Origin: Promethearchaeota archaeon | Lineage (GTDB): Archaea; Asgardarchaeota; Lokiarchaeia; Sigynarchaeales; SOKP01 | Length of the DNA: 10,910 nucleotides | Assembly: GCA_016839635.1 (NCBI GenBank) | Contig: JAEOTV010000283.1 | Coordinates: 1-10,910 of the forward strand | Reading direction: 5' to 3' | Shown here: positions 1-5,665 of the stretch, in pieces | How the letters are laid out: every line of letters starts with the position of its first letter | Position numbering within the stretch: position 1 is the first letter of the stretch | Program-made: the position numbers and the translations under genes | Notes under the pieces: generated by a model | The model's input: the letters and a program-made list of their open reading frames with translations, nothing else | The model's database searches: none | Told to the model about the DNA's origin: nothing

Positions 1-116
1 GACACTTCAATATCTAAAACTCTACTATCTATTACTTTCACTGATTCTATATTTTGATTTAATGATGTTCTTTCTAAATATCGTTTGAATGTTTCTACTT
101 CTGGAAGTTCAGGCAA
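1..116 (-). CDS. mutM: Formamidopyrimidine-DNA glycosylase (Fpg/Nei family), N-terminal fragment
   Basis: This is the beginning of a base-excision-repair DNA glycosylase/AP lyase that removes oxidised purines such as 8-oxoguanine. The rest lies beyond the left edge. The minus-strand frame from 116 is open to position 1 (38 full codons) and starts MPELPEVETFKRYLERTS, the diagnostic Fpg N-terminus. In the family, Pro2 becomes the N-terminal nucleophile after Met removal, and the following Glu is catalytic; both are present. The start must therefore be the TTG at 116-114, because any upstream start would bury Pro2. The frame is closed upstream by TAA at 179-177. AAGGA lies about 15 nt upstream, too far for a convincing ribosome site. 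The gene follows the DUF998 gene on the same strand with a 56-bp gap and no T-tract, so cotranscription is possible. The helix-two-turn-helix and zinc finger are not in the window, so Fpg and Nei cannot be fully separated. Confidence 0.88.
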   Translation of the reverse strand, partial: MPELPEVETFKRYLERTSLNQNIESVKVIDSRVLDIEV

Positions 117-172
117 GATAAGTTTATTAATTCCTTTTTTATTAAACTCTAAAATATAATACCAACTCAAGT

Positions 173-781
173 TTAATTATTCAAAAACACCATCAGGCTA
201 AGAATAAAATAAAAGAGCTGATAAGGAGTGACCATAATTCGCTCGATTATACCTCTATATTTACCTGAGGCAAAAATACTAGAAATAATCACACCTATTA
301 ATGAGAGTATTGCTGAAATAAGTGAAAATATAGCGAAACTACTCCATGCTGATACACTCTGTAAGCGAAGCCAAAGTGCCATCATCCCCGCAATTGCGAA
401 GATCCCCATTAAAACTACAAGAGCAATATGCATTTTTCCTTTATAAGTTGTAAATTCACCACCTTCATCGAGAGGGAAGAAGAAAGCAACTAATAATCCT
501 AATATAGAACTAATCAGAAGGAAAATAGGTCCAAGAATCGAACCACCACTGTCAGTAATACCCCAATGTAATCCAATAAAAAAAATAAACAACAACACAC
601 TTTCTGTTATCACAAATGATTGTGCTAAACGTCTATTAGGAGCGTCAACAGCGAATAGTGAACTGATATCATCTCGAATATGGTTATAATCTGATTGAAA
701 ACTTCCAATAATAACCCACATTGCAGTATATATAATTGGACTTAGCATTCCACATATAGCCAAAATTTGAAATAAATTCAT
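173..781 (-). CDS. DUF998 family six-helix membrane protein
   Basis: This is an integral membrane protein of unknown function, 202 aa, close to the usual DUF998 length. Six hydrophobic segments lie near residues 5-27, 57-76, 82-103, 117-137, 146-169 and 183-200. Family-like motifs are the HIRDDISSL stretch followed by APNR (34-50, between helices 1 and 2), FPLDEGG (102-108) at the end of helix 3, a His at 118, and ERIMVTPYQL (180-189) before the last helix. There is no cleavable signal peptide; the N-terminus is the first helix. It lies 81 bp downstream of the heliorhodopsin on the same strand, but a strong T-tract between them suggests it is transcribed separately, at least in part. No Shine-Dalgarno sequence precedes the ATG. 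The substrate or partner is unknown; a role as membrane partner of the rhodopsin is only a possibility raised by adjacency. Confidence 0.8.
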   Translation of the reverse strand: MNLFQILAICGMLSPIIYTAMWVIIGSFQSDYNHIRDDISSLFAVDAPNRRLAQSFVITESVLLFIFFIGLHWGITDSGGSILGPIFLLISSILGLLVAFFFPLDEGGEFTTYKGKMHIALVVLMGIFAIAGMMALWLRLQSVSAWSSFAIFSLISAILSLIGVIISSIFASGKYRGIIERIMVTPYQLFYFILSLMVFLNN

Positions 782-824
782 ATTTGTCTTATTTTATACT
801 TAAAATTAAAATTTTACTTATCAT

Positions 825-842
825 AAAAAAAAATAAAAAAAA
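825..842 (-). terminator. T8-A-T9 tract after heliorhodopsin
   Basis: Read on the minus strand this is T8-A-T9, beginning 21 nt after the heliorhodopsin stop codon. Archaeal intrinsic termination depends mainly on such T-runs, so this is a likely terminator. It would separate the heliorhodopsin transcript from the DUF998 gene. There is no strong hairpin in front of it. Confidence 0.55.
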
Positions 843-862
843 TGTATTGAAAATTAATTAAA

Positions 863-1669
863 TTATGCGGGTTGTAGAACTCCAGCAAATACTAGCCATG
901 CTAACAGAGATTTTGAAATTAAGCTCAAAAGGATATATCCTCTCTCTCCATATAAATAATCTCGCCATTTGCCTTTCTTTTTATATTGCATGATCATATT
1001 AATTGGAAACGTATTAAAGAAAAAGAAATAAGATCCAAAAATCGCCCAAACAAACCACGGAATTTCTCCGAAACTCCCATTCCCAAATAAATATACCAAA
1101 ATTATTACCCATGGTATTATTCCAGCAAATACACCAATGTAAAAAGCAGTCCATTTCGTTTTTTCGGTTGTTTGATTATGTAATTCCATCATTAATCCCA
1201 TTAAATTCATTGTAGCATTTATCGCAAAAATAACAATTAAAGTTCCTAAGTCATAAACTCCAAAAAACATCGAAATAATGACTATCATTATAGATGAACT
1301 TAAGGCATATTCGAACCATCGAAAATAGTTGATTTCTTGTTTCAATTTTTCATTATAAAAATCATTAACTCGTGGTAATACTATTAAGAAATGAGCTATT
1401 GATGATATGAACAGAAATGATGACACTAATATTCCTACGGGTATTGAACCCAATTGAGTATAATTTGGGACTAATATACCTGGGGGATCAACATATTCCA
1501 AAAATGCAGTGGTAATCGGGAGTTCAAAATCCCTAATTTGAGGAATAAACAATGCTAATGTCAACATTATGCTTGCTTGAATAAGGTGTAAAAAACCCAT
1601 AATCAAATTGAATCGTCGTAAATAAGGAAAGGTTATTTCAGACTCCATTCTCTCTTCCATTTTAATCAT
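863..1669 (-). CDS. Heliorhodopsin
   Basis: This is a retinal-binding seven-helix protein of the heliorhodopsin family, which is light-sensing rather than ion-pumping in most studied members and lies inverted in the membrane (N-terminus inside). It is 268 aa with helices near 16-41, 76-98, 116-136, 142-162, 172-195, 203-226 and 243-265, and a long first loop (43-75) typical of the family. Key residues by alignment to my memory of HeR-48C12: Schiff-base Lys253 in LSLISKSLLAW, Ser249 one turn before it, counterion Glu120 with Arg117 in FRWFEYALSSSIM, and His28 and His93 in helices 1 and 2. The GKWRDYL.GERGYI segment (233-246) and the C-terminal FAGVLQPA also match. Three close ATGs exist (codons 1, 4, 8); codon 8 has a purine-rich GGAAGAGAG in front, so the true N-terminus may be a few residues shorter. 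No retinal-synthesis gene is visible here, so the retinal source is unknown. Confidence 0.96.
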   Translation of the reverse strand: MIKMEERMESEITFPYLRRFNLIMGFLHLIQASIMLTLALFIPQIRDFELPITTAFLEYVDPPGILVPNYTQLGSIPVGILVSSFLFISSIAHFLIVLPRVNDFYNEKLKQEINYFRWFEYALSSSIMIVIISMFFGVYDLGTLIVIFAINATMNLMGLMMELHNQTTEKTKWTAFYIGVFAGIIPWVIILVYLFGNGSFGEIPWFVWAIFGSYFFFFNTFPINMIMQYKKKGKWRDYLYGERGYILLSLISKSLLAWLVFAGVLQPA

Positions 1670-1723
1670 TTTTTTATTTAATTATTTTTAGTTTTTATTC
1701 AGAAAGTCTATCATTAAATGTTT

Positions 1724-1735
1724 TTTAAATATATA
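1724..1735 (-). promoter_or_regulatory. Candidate TATA box for heliorhodopsin
   Basis: Minus-strand TATATTTAAA (1733-1724) lies about 55-65 nt upstream of the heliorhodopsin ATG. This would place a start of transcription some 30-40 nt before the gene. The surroundings are very AT-rich, so the assignment is weak. Confidence 0.3.
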
Positions 1736-1777
1736 ATAATTCCATAAAATTCTAGATAATGAGAAGCCAGCTTTATT

Positions 1778-1785
1778 AAAAAAAA
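1778..1785 (-). terminator. T8 tract after the class I methyltransferase gene
   Basis: On the minus strand a run of eight T lies about 57 nt past the methyltransferase stop codon and upstream of the heliorhodopsin promoter region. It probably ends the stay-green/methyltransferase transcript and leaves heliorhodopsin with its own promoter. Confidence 0.4.
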
Positions 1786-1842
1786 TTCTTTCTTTAATTT
1801 ATAGAATAAAAATCTAAAAAGATAGCTATTGTAAAAGGAAAA

Positions 1843-2451
1843 TTATGATTTAATCTTTTTTCCAAAAATCCAATATTGATATTCACTGCCTCTTTCCAGA
1901 ACCCCTTCAAAGATAATTGAGAATCCTGCTTTTTTTACCAGTTCGAGAGTTGTTTTTGGGCTAAAATTACTCCAAAACATTGGCACTCCAAAGAAGTTAC
2001 TCTTCCCTTCTGATTCTGAAACACCTGTATTGATCAATAATATCCCTCCGGGGTTCAATATTTCAAAAAATTTTTTGAAGATCCCAAGATGATTCTTTTT
2101 GGCTACGTGAAAAAGAGTATAAACACTTACAATACCATCAAAAGTATTTTCCTTAAATTTTAACTCGTTCATATCCATTTTAATAAACTCAGCATTAGGA
2201 ACATTCTCTCGTGCAAGACTCAACATTTTATCAGATAAATCAATACCAGTTACTTTAATTCCTCTCTTAGTTAAGAATTTTGTTGTTGGAATACCCGCAC
2301 CACATCCTACATCTAAGATATGAGCATTTTCTGGGAGTAAAGAGACAAATTCTGCTAACTCATTATTGAATTTATTTAAATCCCTATGATTGTAATAATC
2401 TTCAGCGATTTTATTATATCCTTTTTCTACCAATTTACTAATTTCATTCAT
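1843..2451 (-). CDS. Class I SAM-dependent methyltransferase
   Basis: This is a soluble S-adenosylmethionine-dependent methyltransferase of 202 aa with a complete Rossmann core and an unknown acceptor. Motif I is ILDVGCGAG (45-53, SAM glycine loop). The acidic residue ending beta-2 is Asp71 in VTGIDLSDKML, which binds the ribose. Motif III is the MDM around 92-94 with Asp93 near adenine. FDGIVSVYTLFHV (104-116) is the beta-4/post-II region and LNPGGILLI (132-140) the beta-5 approach. The N-terminal GYNKIAEDYYNHRD is typical of UbiE/Methyltransf_11-type enzymes acting on small molecules. The ATG at 2451 gives a full-length protein. It lies 111 bp downstream of the stay-green gene on the same strand with no T-run between, so cotranscription is possible, although a perfect hairpin sits in the gap. 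The tetrapyrrole neighbour makes a porphyrin-related substrate conceivable, but nothing in the sequence shows it. Confidence 0.9.
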   Translation of the reverse strand: MNEISKLVEKGYNKIAEDYYNHRDLNKFNNELAEFVSLLPENAHILDVGCGAGIPTTKFLTKRGIKVTGIDLSDKMLSLARENVPNAEFIKMDMNELKFKENTFDGIVSVYTLFHVAKKNHLGIFKKFFEILNPGGILLINTGVSESEGKSNFFGVPMFWSNFSPKTTLELVKKAGFSIIFEGVLERGSEYQYWIFGKKIKS

Positions 2452-2487
2452 ATAGCTAGATAAAATAATTAAATCTTAAGTAGACTC

Positions 2488-2506
2488 GGATAATATTTTA
2501 TTATCC
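2488..2506. repeat. Perfect 8-bp inverted repeat (hairpin or operator) upstream of methyltransferase
   Basis: GGATAATA-TTT-TATTATCC is an exact palindrome with a 3-nt loop, 37 nt upstream of the methyltransferase ATG (minus strand). It is not followed by a T-run on either strand, so a regulator-binding operator or RNA hairpin is more likely than a terminator. Confidence 0.5.
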
Positions 2507-2562
2507 AAGGATACTCTAGCAATTATATAAATTAATCTAATAGGTTAAAGAATTTATAATAT

Positions 2563-3027
2563 TTAACAATGAATCTCTTTTATTTGCCCGAAATTCTCAA
2601 TTTGATTATACTTCTTGTTCTTTGATTGAAAATGGACAAAAATCTGAGAATTTTTGAGTTCTGGCATTTGCTCAAATAATTTCATATCTGCATGTTTAAT
2701 TGCCTGAAAAACCAGTGGTAAATGATATCGAAAGATTCTATCTCGTAATCCCGCCCAACCAAAACAAAATCCTCCACTAACGTGTAAATAGAAATGAAGT
2801 TCATATTTATTATCTTTTTTTTGCCATTCTGCTAATACTTCATCTTTCATAAATCGCGTATAAAGAGGGGATATTTGATCATAATCATATTCGGGGGCTA
2901 TAGTAAGGAAAAGATCTCCAGTTGAATCAGAATGAGTTAATGTATATTTGCGAGGTAATAGTAATTTGTCAACATCAACCGTATCTTTATAGACAATGTG
3001 CAATTTTTCAGGATTCAAATCTGCCAT
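2563..3027 (-). CDS. Stay-green (SGR) family protein, putative Mg-dechelatase
   Basis: This 154-aa protein belongs to the Staygreen family. Plant members remove Mg from chlorophyll a to make pheophytin a, and some bacterial homologues do this efficiently in vitro. It covers the whole conserved core without the plant transit peptide: LNPEKLHIVY (4-13), the signature RKYTLTHSDSTGDLFL (26-41), KDEVLAEW (61-68), HVSGG (82-86), LRDRIFRYHLPLVFQAI (94-110) and VHFQS (131-135). As I recall, mutational work on a bacterial homologue points to one His and two Asp as catalytic; the equivalents here are His32, Asp34 and Asp62, all present. It has no signal peptide or membrane helix, so it is cytoplasmic. 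It is read from a divergent promoter shared with the SDR and has a TATA-like box only 14 nt before the ATG, suggesting a leaderless mRNA. The physiological substrate in an archaeon is unknown; chlorophyll from phototroph debris is one possibility. Confidence 0.93.
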   Translation of the reverse strand: MADLNPEKLHIVYKDTVDVDKLLLPRKYTLTHSDSTGDLFLTIAPEYDYDQISPLYTRFMKDEVLAEWQKKDNKYELHFYLHVSGGFCFGWAGLRDRIFRYHLPLVFQAIKHADMKLFEQMPELKNSQIFVHFQSKNKKYNQIENFGQIKEIHC

Positions 3028-3041
3028 TGTTATAATTATTA

Positions 3042-3097
3042 TATACTTTAAATGATTGTTTAAACCTTCTTCTTATAAACTATTAATATAAAGTATA
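3042..3097. promoter_or_regulatory. Divergent promoter with mirror-image TATA-like arms
   Basis: The 88-bp gap between the stay-green and SDR genes holds an inverted repeat. TATACTTTAAAT (3042-3053) and ATATAAAGTATA (3086-3097) are reverse complements at 11 of 12 positions. Read towards each gene, each arm is a TATA-like AAAGTATA element, 14 nt before the stay-green ATG and 18 nt before the first possible SDR ATG at 3116. The palindrome GTTTAAAC (3059-3066) sits between the arms. This looks like a compact bidirectional promoter; a regulator site is an alternative. Confidence 0.5.
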
Positions 3098-3157
3098 AAA
3101 AATTAGCTAGAATTTATGATAACAATACTAAATTTTACACATTGTTTTAATACTAAA

Positions 3158-3979
3158 ATGAAATCTCTAAAAGGAAAGACTCTTTTCATTACAGGTGCTA
3201 GCAGGGGCATTGGAAAATCAATAGCATTAAGAGCAGCTCGAGAAGGGGCAAATATTGCTGTAGTGGCAAAAACTAAAGAAACTCACCCACAATTGCCCGG
3301 AACGGTATATACTTCAGTAGATGATATCAAATCAGCTGGTGGTAATGCCATTCCTTGTATTACAGATATTAGATTTGAAGATCAAATCCAAGAAGCTGTT
3401 AATGCGACAATTAAAGAATTTGAAGGGATTGATATTCTTGTAAATAATGCTAGTGCTATTAACTTATCTCCAACTCTAGAACTTGAGATGAAAAGATTTG
3501 ATCTCATGTTTTCTGTTAATATACGAGGGACATTCTTATGTTCAAAGTTATGTATTCCACACTTGAAAAAAGCAGAAAACCCTCATATATTAAATTTATC
3601 GCCCCCTTTAAATTTAGACCCAAAATGGTTTAAAAATAACGTTGCTTATACAATAGCTAAATATGGAATGAGTATGTGTGTTTTAGGAATGGCAGAAGAA
3701 TTTAAAAAAGACAGGATTGCAGTAAATGCATTATGGCCTCGAACACCAATAGCAACGGCAGCAGTTGAAAACTTATTAGGCGGTAAATCTACAATTAAGC
3801 ATTCACGGATTCCGGAAATTGTAGCTGATGCCGCATATCTTATTCTTACTAAAAACAGTAAAGAATGCACTGGTAATTTCTTTATTGACGAGGAATTCCT
3901 TATCGAAAATGGAATTACTGACTTAAAGAAATACTCTGTTGATCCTAATGAGGAACTTTATCAAGATTTTTTTCTTTAA
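3158..3979 (+). CDS. Short-chain dehydrogenase/reductase, HSDL2-like
   Basis: This is an NAD(P)-dependent oxidoreductase of the classical SDR superfamily, strikingly close to the SDR domain of eukaryotic HSDL2 (hydroxysteroid dehydrogenase-like 2), whose substrate is not settled but is thought to be a lipid or acyl compound. Numbered from the ATG at 3158 (273 aa): TGASRGIG (12-19) binds the cofactor, AAKT-like VVAKTKETHP (35-44) follows beta-2, NNAS (96-99) stabilises the core, Asn121 lies in SVNIRGT, and the active site is Ser148 in LNLSPP plus Tyr164 and Lys168 in AYTIAKYGMS. FNVIDE-type GNFFIDEE (near the end) is also HSDL2-like. The SCP2 lipid-carrier domain of animal HSDL2 is absent. An upstream in-frame ATG at 3116 adds 14 residues unlike any SDR N-terminus, so I prefer 3158, although the TATA-like box would also fit the earlier start. 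It is divergent from the stay-green gene. Confidence 0.93.
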   Translation: MKSLKGKTLFITGASRGIGKSIALRAAREGANIAVVAKTKETHPQLPGTVYTSVDDIKSAGGNAIPCITDIRFEDQIQEAVNATIKEFEGIDILVNNASAINLSPTLELEMKRFDLMFSVNIRGTFLCSKLCIPHLKKAENPHILNLSPPLNLDPKWFKNNVAYTIAKYGMSMCVLGMAEEFKKDRIAVNALWPRTPIATAAVENLLGGKSTIKHSRIPEIVADAAYLILTKNSKECTGNFFIDEEFLIENGITDLKKYSVDPNEELYQDFFL

Positions 3980-4072
3980 TTATATTTGTAGAAATTCAAA
4001 GATTTAGTCAAAATAGTCTAATGGGTATTTTTATTCCCCTTCCTTTAAATTTACTAAATCAAATTTCCTATT

Positions 4073-4237
4073 ATGATAAAAACTTTTATTCACGAAATTG
4101 ATCGACAAATCGTTTCTACTAGAGATTTATATAATGAAACAAAGTATGAGATTTTTAAAAAGAGGATTCAAAAGCTAGAAGCTCAAAAACGTGAAATTTT
4201 AATAGCCTTGAGAGGTCCTGATTATACTTCTCTTTAA
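4073..4237 (+). CDS. Small hypothetical protein (54 aa), charged and helical
   Basis: I do not recognise this protein. ATG at 4073 to TAA at 4237 encodes 54 residues, beginning MIKTFIHEIDRQI, with a Lys/Glu/Gln-rich centre (KKRIQKLEAQKREIL, 29-43) that looks like an amphipathic or coiled-coil helix, and ending GPDYTSL. It has no cysteine, signal peptide or membrane segment. Codon use resembles that of the neighbours. It lies 93 bp after the SDR on the same strand and 54 nt before a T10 tract, so it could be the last gene of an SDR transcript or a leaderless gene of its own. No Shine-Dalgarno sequence is seen. Without homologues it may be a chance ORF, but composition, placement and the terminator after it favour a gene. 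Confidence 0.45.
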   Translation: MIKTFIHEIDRQIVSTRDLYNETKYEIFKKRIQKLEAQKREILIALRGPDYTSL

Positions 4238-4262
4238 ATAAGTCTTATTGGTTTTTATTATA

Positions 4263-4306
4263 AAAGGAAATGTTGAGATTATGTTATAAAATTTTTTTTT
4301 TCCTTT
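4263..4306 (+). terminator. T10 tract with flanking inverted repeat between convergent genes
   Basis: A run of ten T (4292-4301) follows the small ORF on the plus strand. It overlaps the right arm of an 8-bp inverted repeat, AAAGGAAA (4263-4270) and TTTCCTTT (4299-4306). The LuxE-like gene converges from the other side (stop at 4346). A plus-strand terminator is likely. The rest of the 366-bp gap between the SDR and the LuxE-like gene (3980-4345) holds only the small ORF at 4073-4237. Confidence 0.5.
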
Positions 4307-4345
4307 AATAAGAATTTCAAAATTCCTTAATACTTTTCAGTTTCT

Positions 4346-5524
4346 TTACAAATTATATGCATCTAATGTAAATAATGAACTGCAACCTTTTCCTATAGAT
4401 GGTGTTAAGCGTCCTAGCACCCGAAAAATAGCCCCTTCTCGACCACATTCTGGACATCTTTCCCAATTTTCCACTTGAACGATATCGTCTAATAAAACAG
4501 CCAATCCCGCGTAGCTGTCAACTCCATATGGCGTAACCAATTCTAAGAGGCCAGGTTCTCCTGTCTTTTTTATAGGTTCTGACGTTTCAATTTCACGAAT
4601 TACAATTCGACCTTGATCCTTATTGACGTGGAGAATAAAATCGTTATAGTCCTCTGACCAATGACCACCACATGTCATTGGGCTTTCAGTAGCGGCAAAA
4701 TTATCACAAAATTTATCTTTGGTAATGTTGAACATATCACACATTTGTTCAATGAACTCTGGTTTTTTTACACTGTATCCTAATTTAATACGACCTTTAG
4801 TACCATCCCAACCTCCGCCTCCAGTAATAATGTGAACGTGATCGCTTAGATCGAAAGTTTTTCTCTCTTTAAGATAATAGTCATTTAAAACCTTATGCAT
4901 CCATAACGGAGAATTGGCCATAATTGTTGGTATTTTTTTTTGTTCAACTCTATTAAGTTCAGATTTTAATAATTTTCCATTAATTCCAATCACAGCACGA
5001 GCTTTAAAAGTTGTTACCATTTTCCCAAGTGTTTTCCAGAGAAAGAATTGTAATAAATAATTAATATGTTTTCCTTCCCATATATCAACAATACTTTTAT
5101 AGAGGAGATATGCATCCTTACCGTAAAAATTGTGTCTTATTTTATTAATGATTTCCATTCCGGGGGCAAATAAGATTAGATTATTCACTTTGTCTTTATG
5201 TGAAAAAGAATTGAAAACTTCGTTATAATTGGCTTTTAAAACTTCAATATCATTATCCACTCTTCCTACAATACTAGGATCTCCGCAGGTTGAGGAGGAC
5301 TCCATCCAATATTTTAAATTTTCAAAAGAACTCCCTCGTAGTAAATCCTTAAATTTACAATTAGAGAGTTTAAAAAAACTCCATGGTACATAAGGAATTT
5401 CACCTAATTTAGATTCTTTTAAAGTCGCATCAAAATCATATTCGGCGTCCTTACATAGCTTATTATATATTGTGCAATCCTCTGCTGTCTCTTTTATGAT
5501 ATTCGATATGTTGTTTAGAATCAT
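4346..5524 (-). CDS. LuxE-like adenylate-forming enzyme (acyl-protein synthetase / CapK-type)
   Basis: This 392-aa protein belongs to the ANL-like adenylate-forming group that includes LuxE acyl-protein synthetase and phenylacetate-CoA-ligase/CapK-type proteins. These activate a carboxylate with ATP and hand it to a thiol or protein. Visible features: IPYVPWSFFK (43-52), the LuxE-type lead-in; the ATP phosphate loop ESSSTCGDPS (75-84), where Cys80-Gly81 replaces the usual SGTTG; GGGGWDGTKG (235-244); FAATES (276-281), matching the Y/F-G-x-T-E adenine motif; GEPGLLELVTPYG (322-334); LLDDIVQV (344-351) with the ribose-binding Asp; and CPECGREG...VLGR (357-372). It is shorter than full acyl-CoA ligases and lacks their large C-terminal domain, as LuxE does. 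It is divergent from the NHL gene and convergent with the SDR side. A TATA-like ACTTTATATTT lies about 26 nt before the ATG, fitting a leaderless mRNA. The acyl substrate is unknown. Confidence 0.82.
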   Translation of the reverse strand: MILNNISNIIKETAEDCTIYNKLCKDAEYDFDATLKESKLGEIPYVPWSFFKLSNCKFKDLLRGSSFENLKYWMESSSTCGDPSIVGRVDNDIEVLKANYNEVFNSFSHKDKVNNLILFAPGMEIINKIRHNFYGKDAYLLYKSIVDIWEGKHINYLLQFFLWKTLGKMVTTFKARAVIGINGKLLKSELNRVEQKKIPTIMANSPLWMHKVLNDYYLKERKTFDLSDHVHIITGGGGWDGTKGRIKLGYSVKKPEFIEQMCDMFNITKDKFCDNFAATESPMTCGGHWSEDYNDFILHVNKDQGRIVIREIETSEPIKKTGEPGLLELVTPYGVDSYAGLAVLLDDIVQVENWERCPECGREGAIFRVLGRLTPSIGKGCSSLFTLDAYNL

Positions 5525-5534
5525 TAATAAAAGC

Positions 5535-5567
5535 CACTTGTAAATATAAAGTATTTAATACCAAGTG
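5535..5567. promoter_or_regulatory. Inverted repeat around TATA-like box upstream of LuxE-like gene
   Basis: CACTTG (5535-5540) and CAAGTG (5562-5567) are reverse complements flanking an AT-rich core, AAATATAAAGTATTTAATA (5542-5560). On the minus strand that core provides a TATA-like box about 26 nt before the LuxE-like ATG. The arms are short, so a regulator site is possible but not certain. Confidence 0.3.
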
Positions 5568-5653
5568 TTATTTAAGTTCTGTGAGAATAAAAAATTATGA
5601 TACTTATTTATATTACTTGATTAATTGTTTTGAATATAGGATTATTATTTTCT

Positions 5654-5658
5654 AGAGG
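5654..5658 (+). promoter_or_regulatory. Shine-Dalgarno AGAGG deciding the NHL start
   Basis: AGAGG ends 7 nt before the ATG at 5666. It is one of the few convincing ribosome sites in the window and favours this start over the TTG at 5630, which has none. Confidence 0.55.
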
Positions 5659-5665
5659 CTTCCCA

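Noticed and set aside
228..446. 72-codon plus-strand frame inside the DUF998 gene
   Set aside because: Antisense shadow of a well-supported membrane protein; its translation has no family features.
3646..3870. 74-codon minus-strand frame inside the SDR gene
   Set aside because: Antisense of the conserved SDR active-site region; no independent signal.
5630..5665. TTG start extending the NHL protein by 12 residues
   Set aside because: It has no ribosome site, while ATG 5666 has AGAGG at 7-nt spacing.
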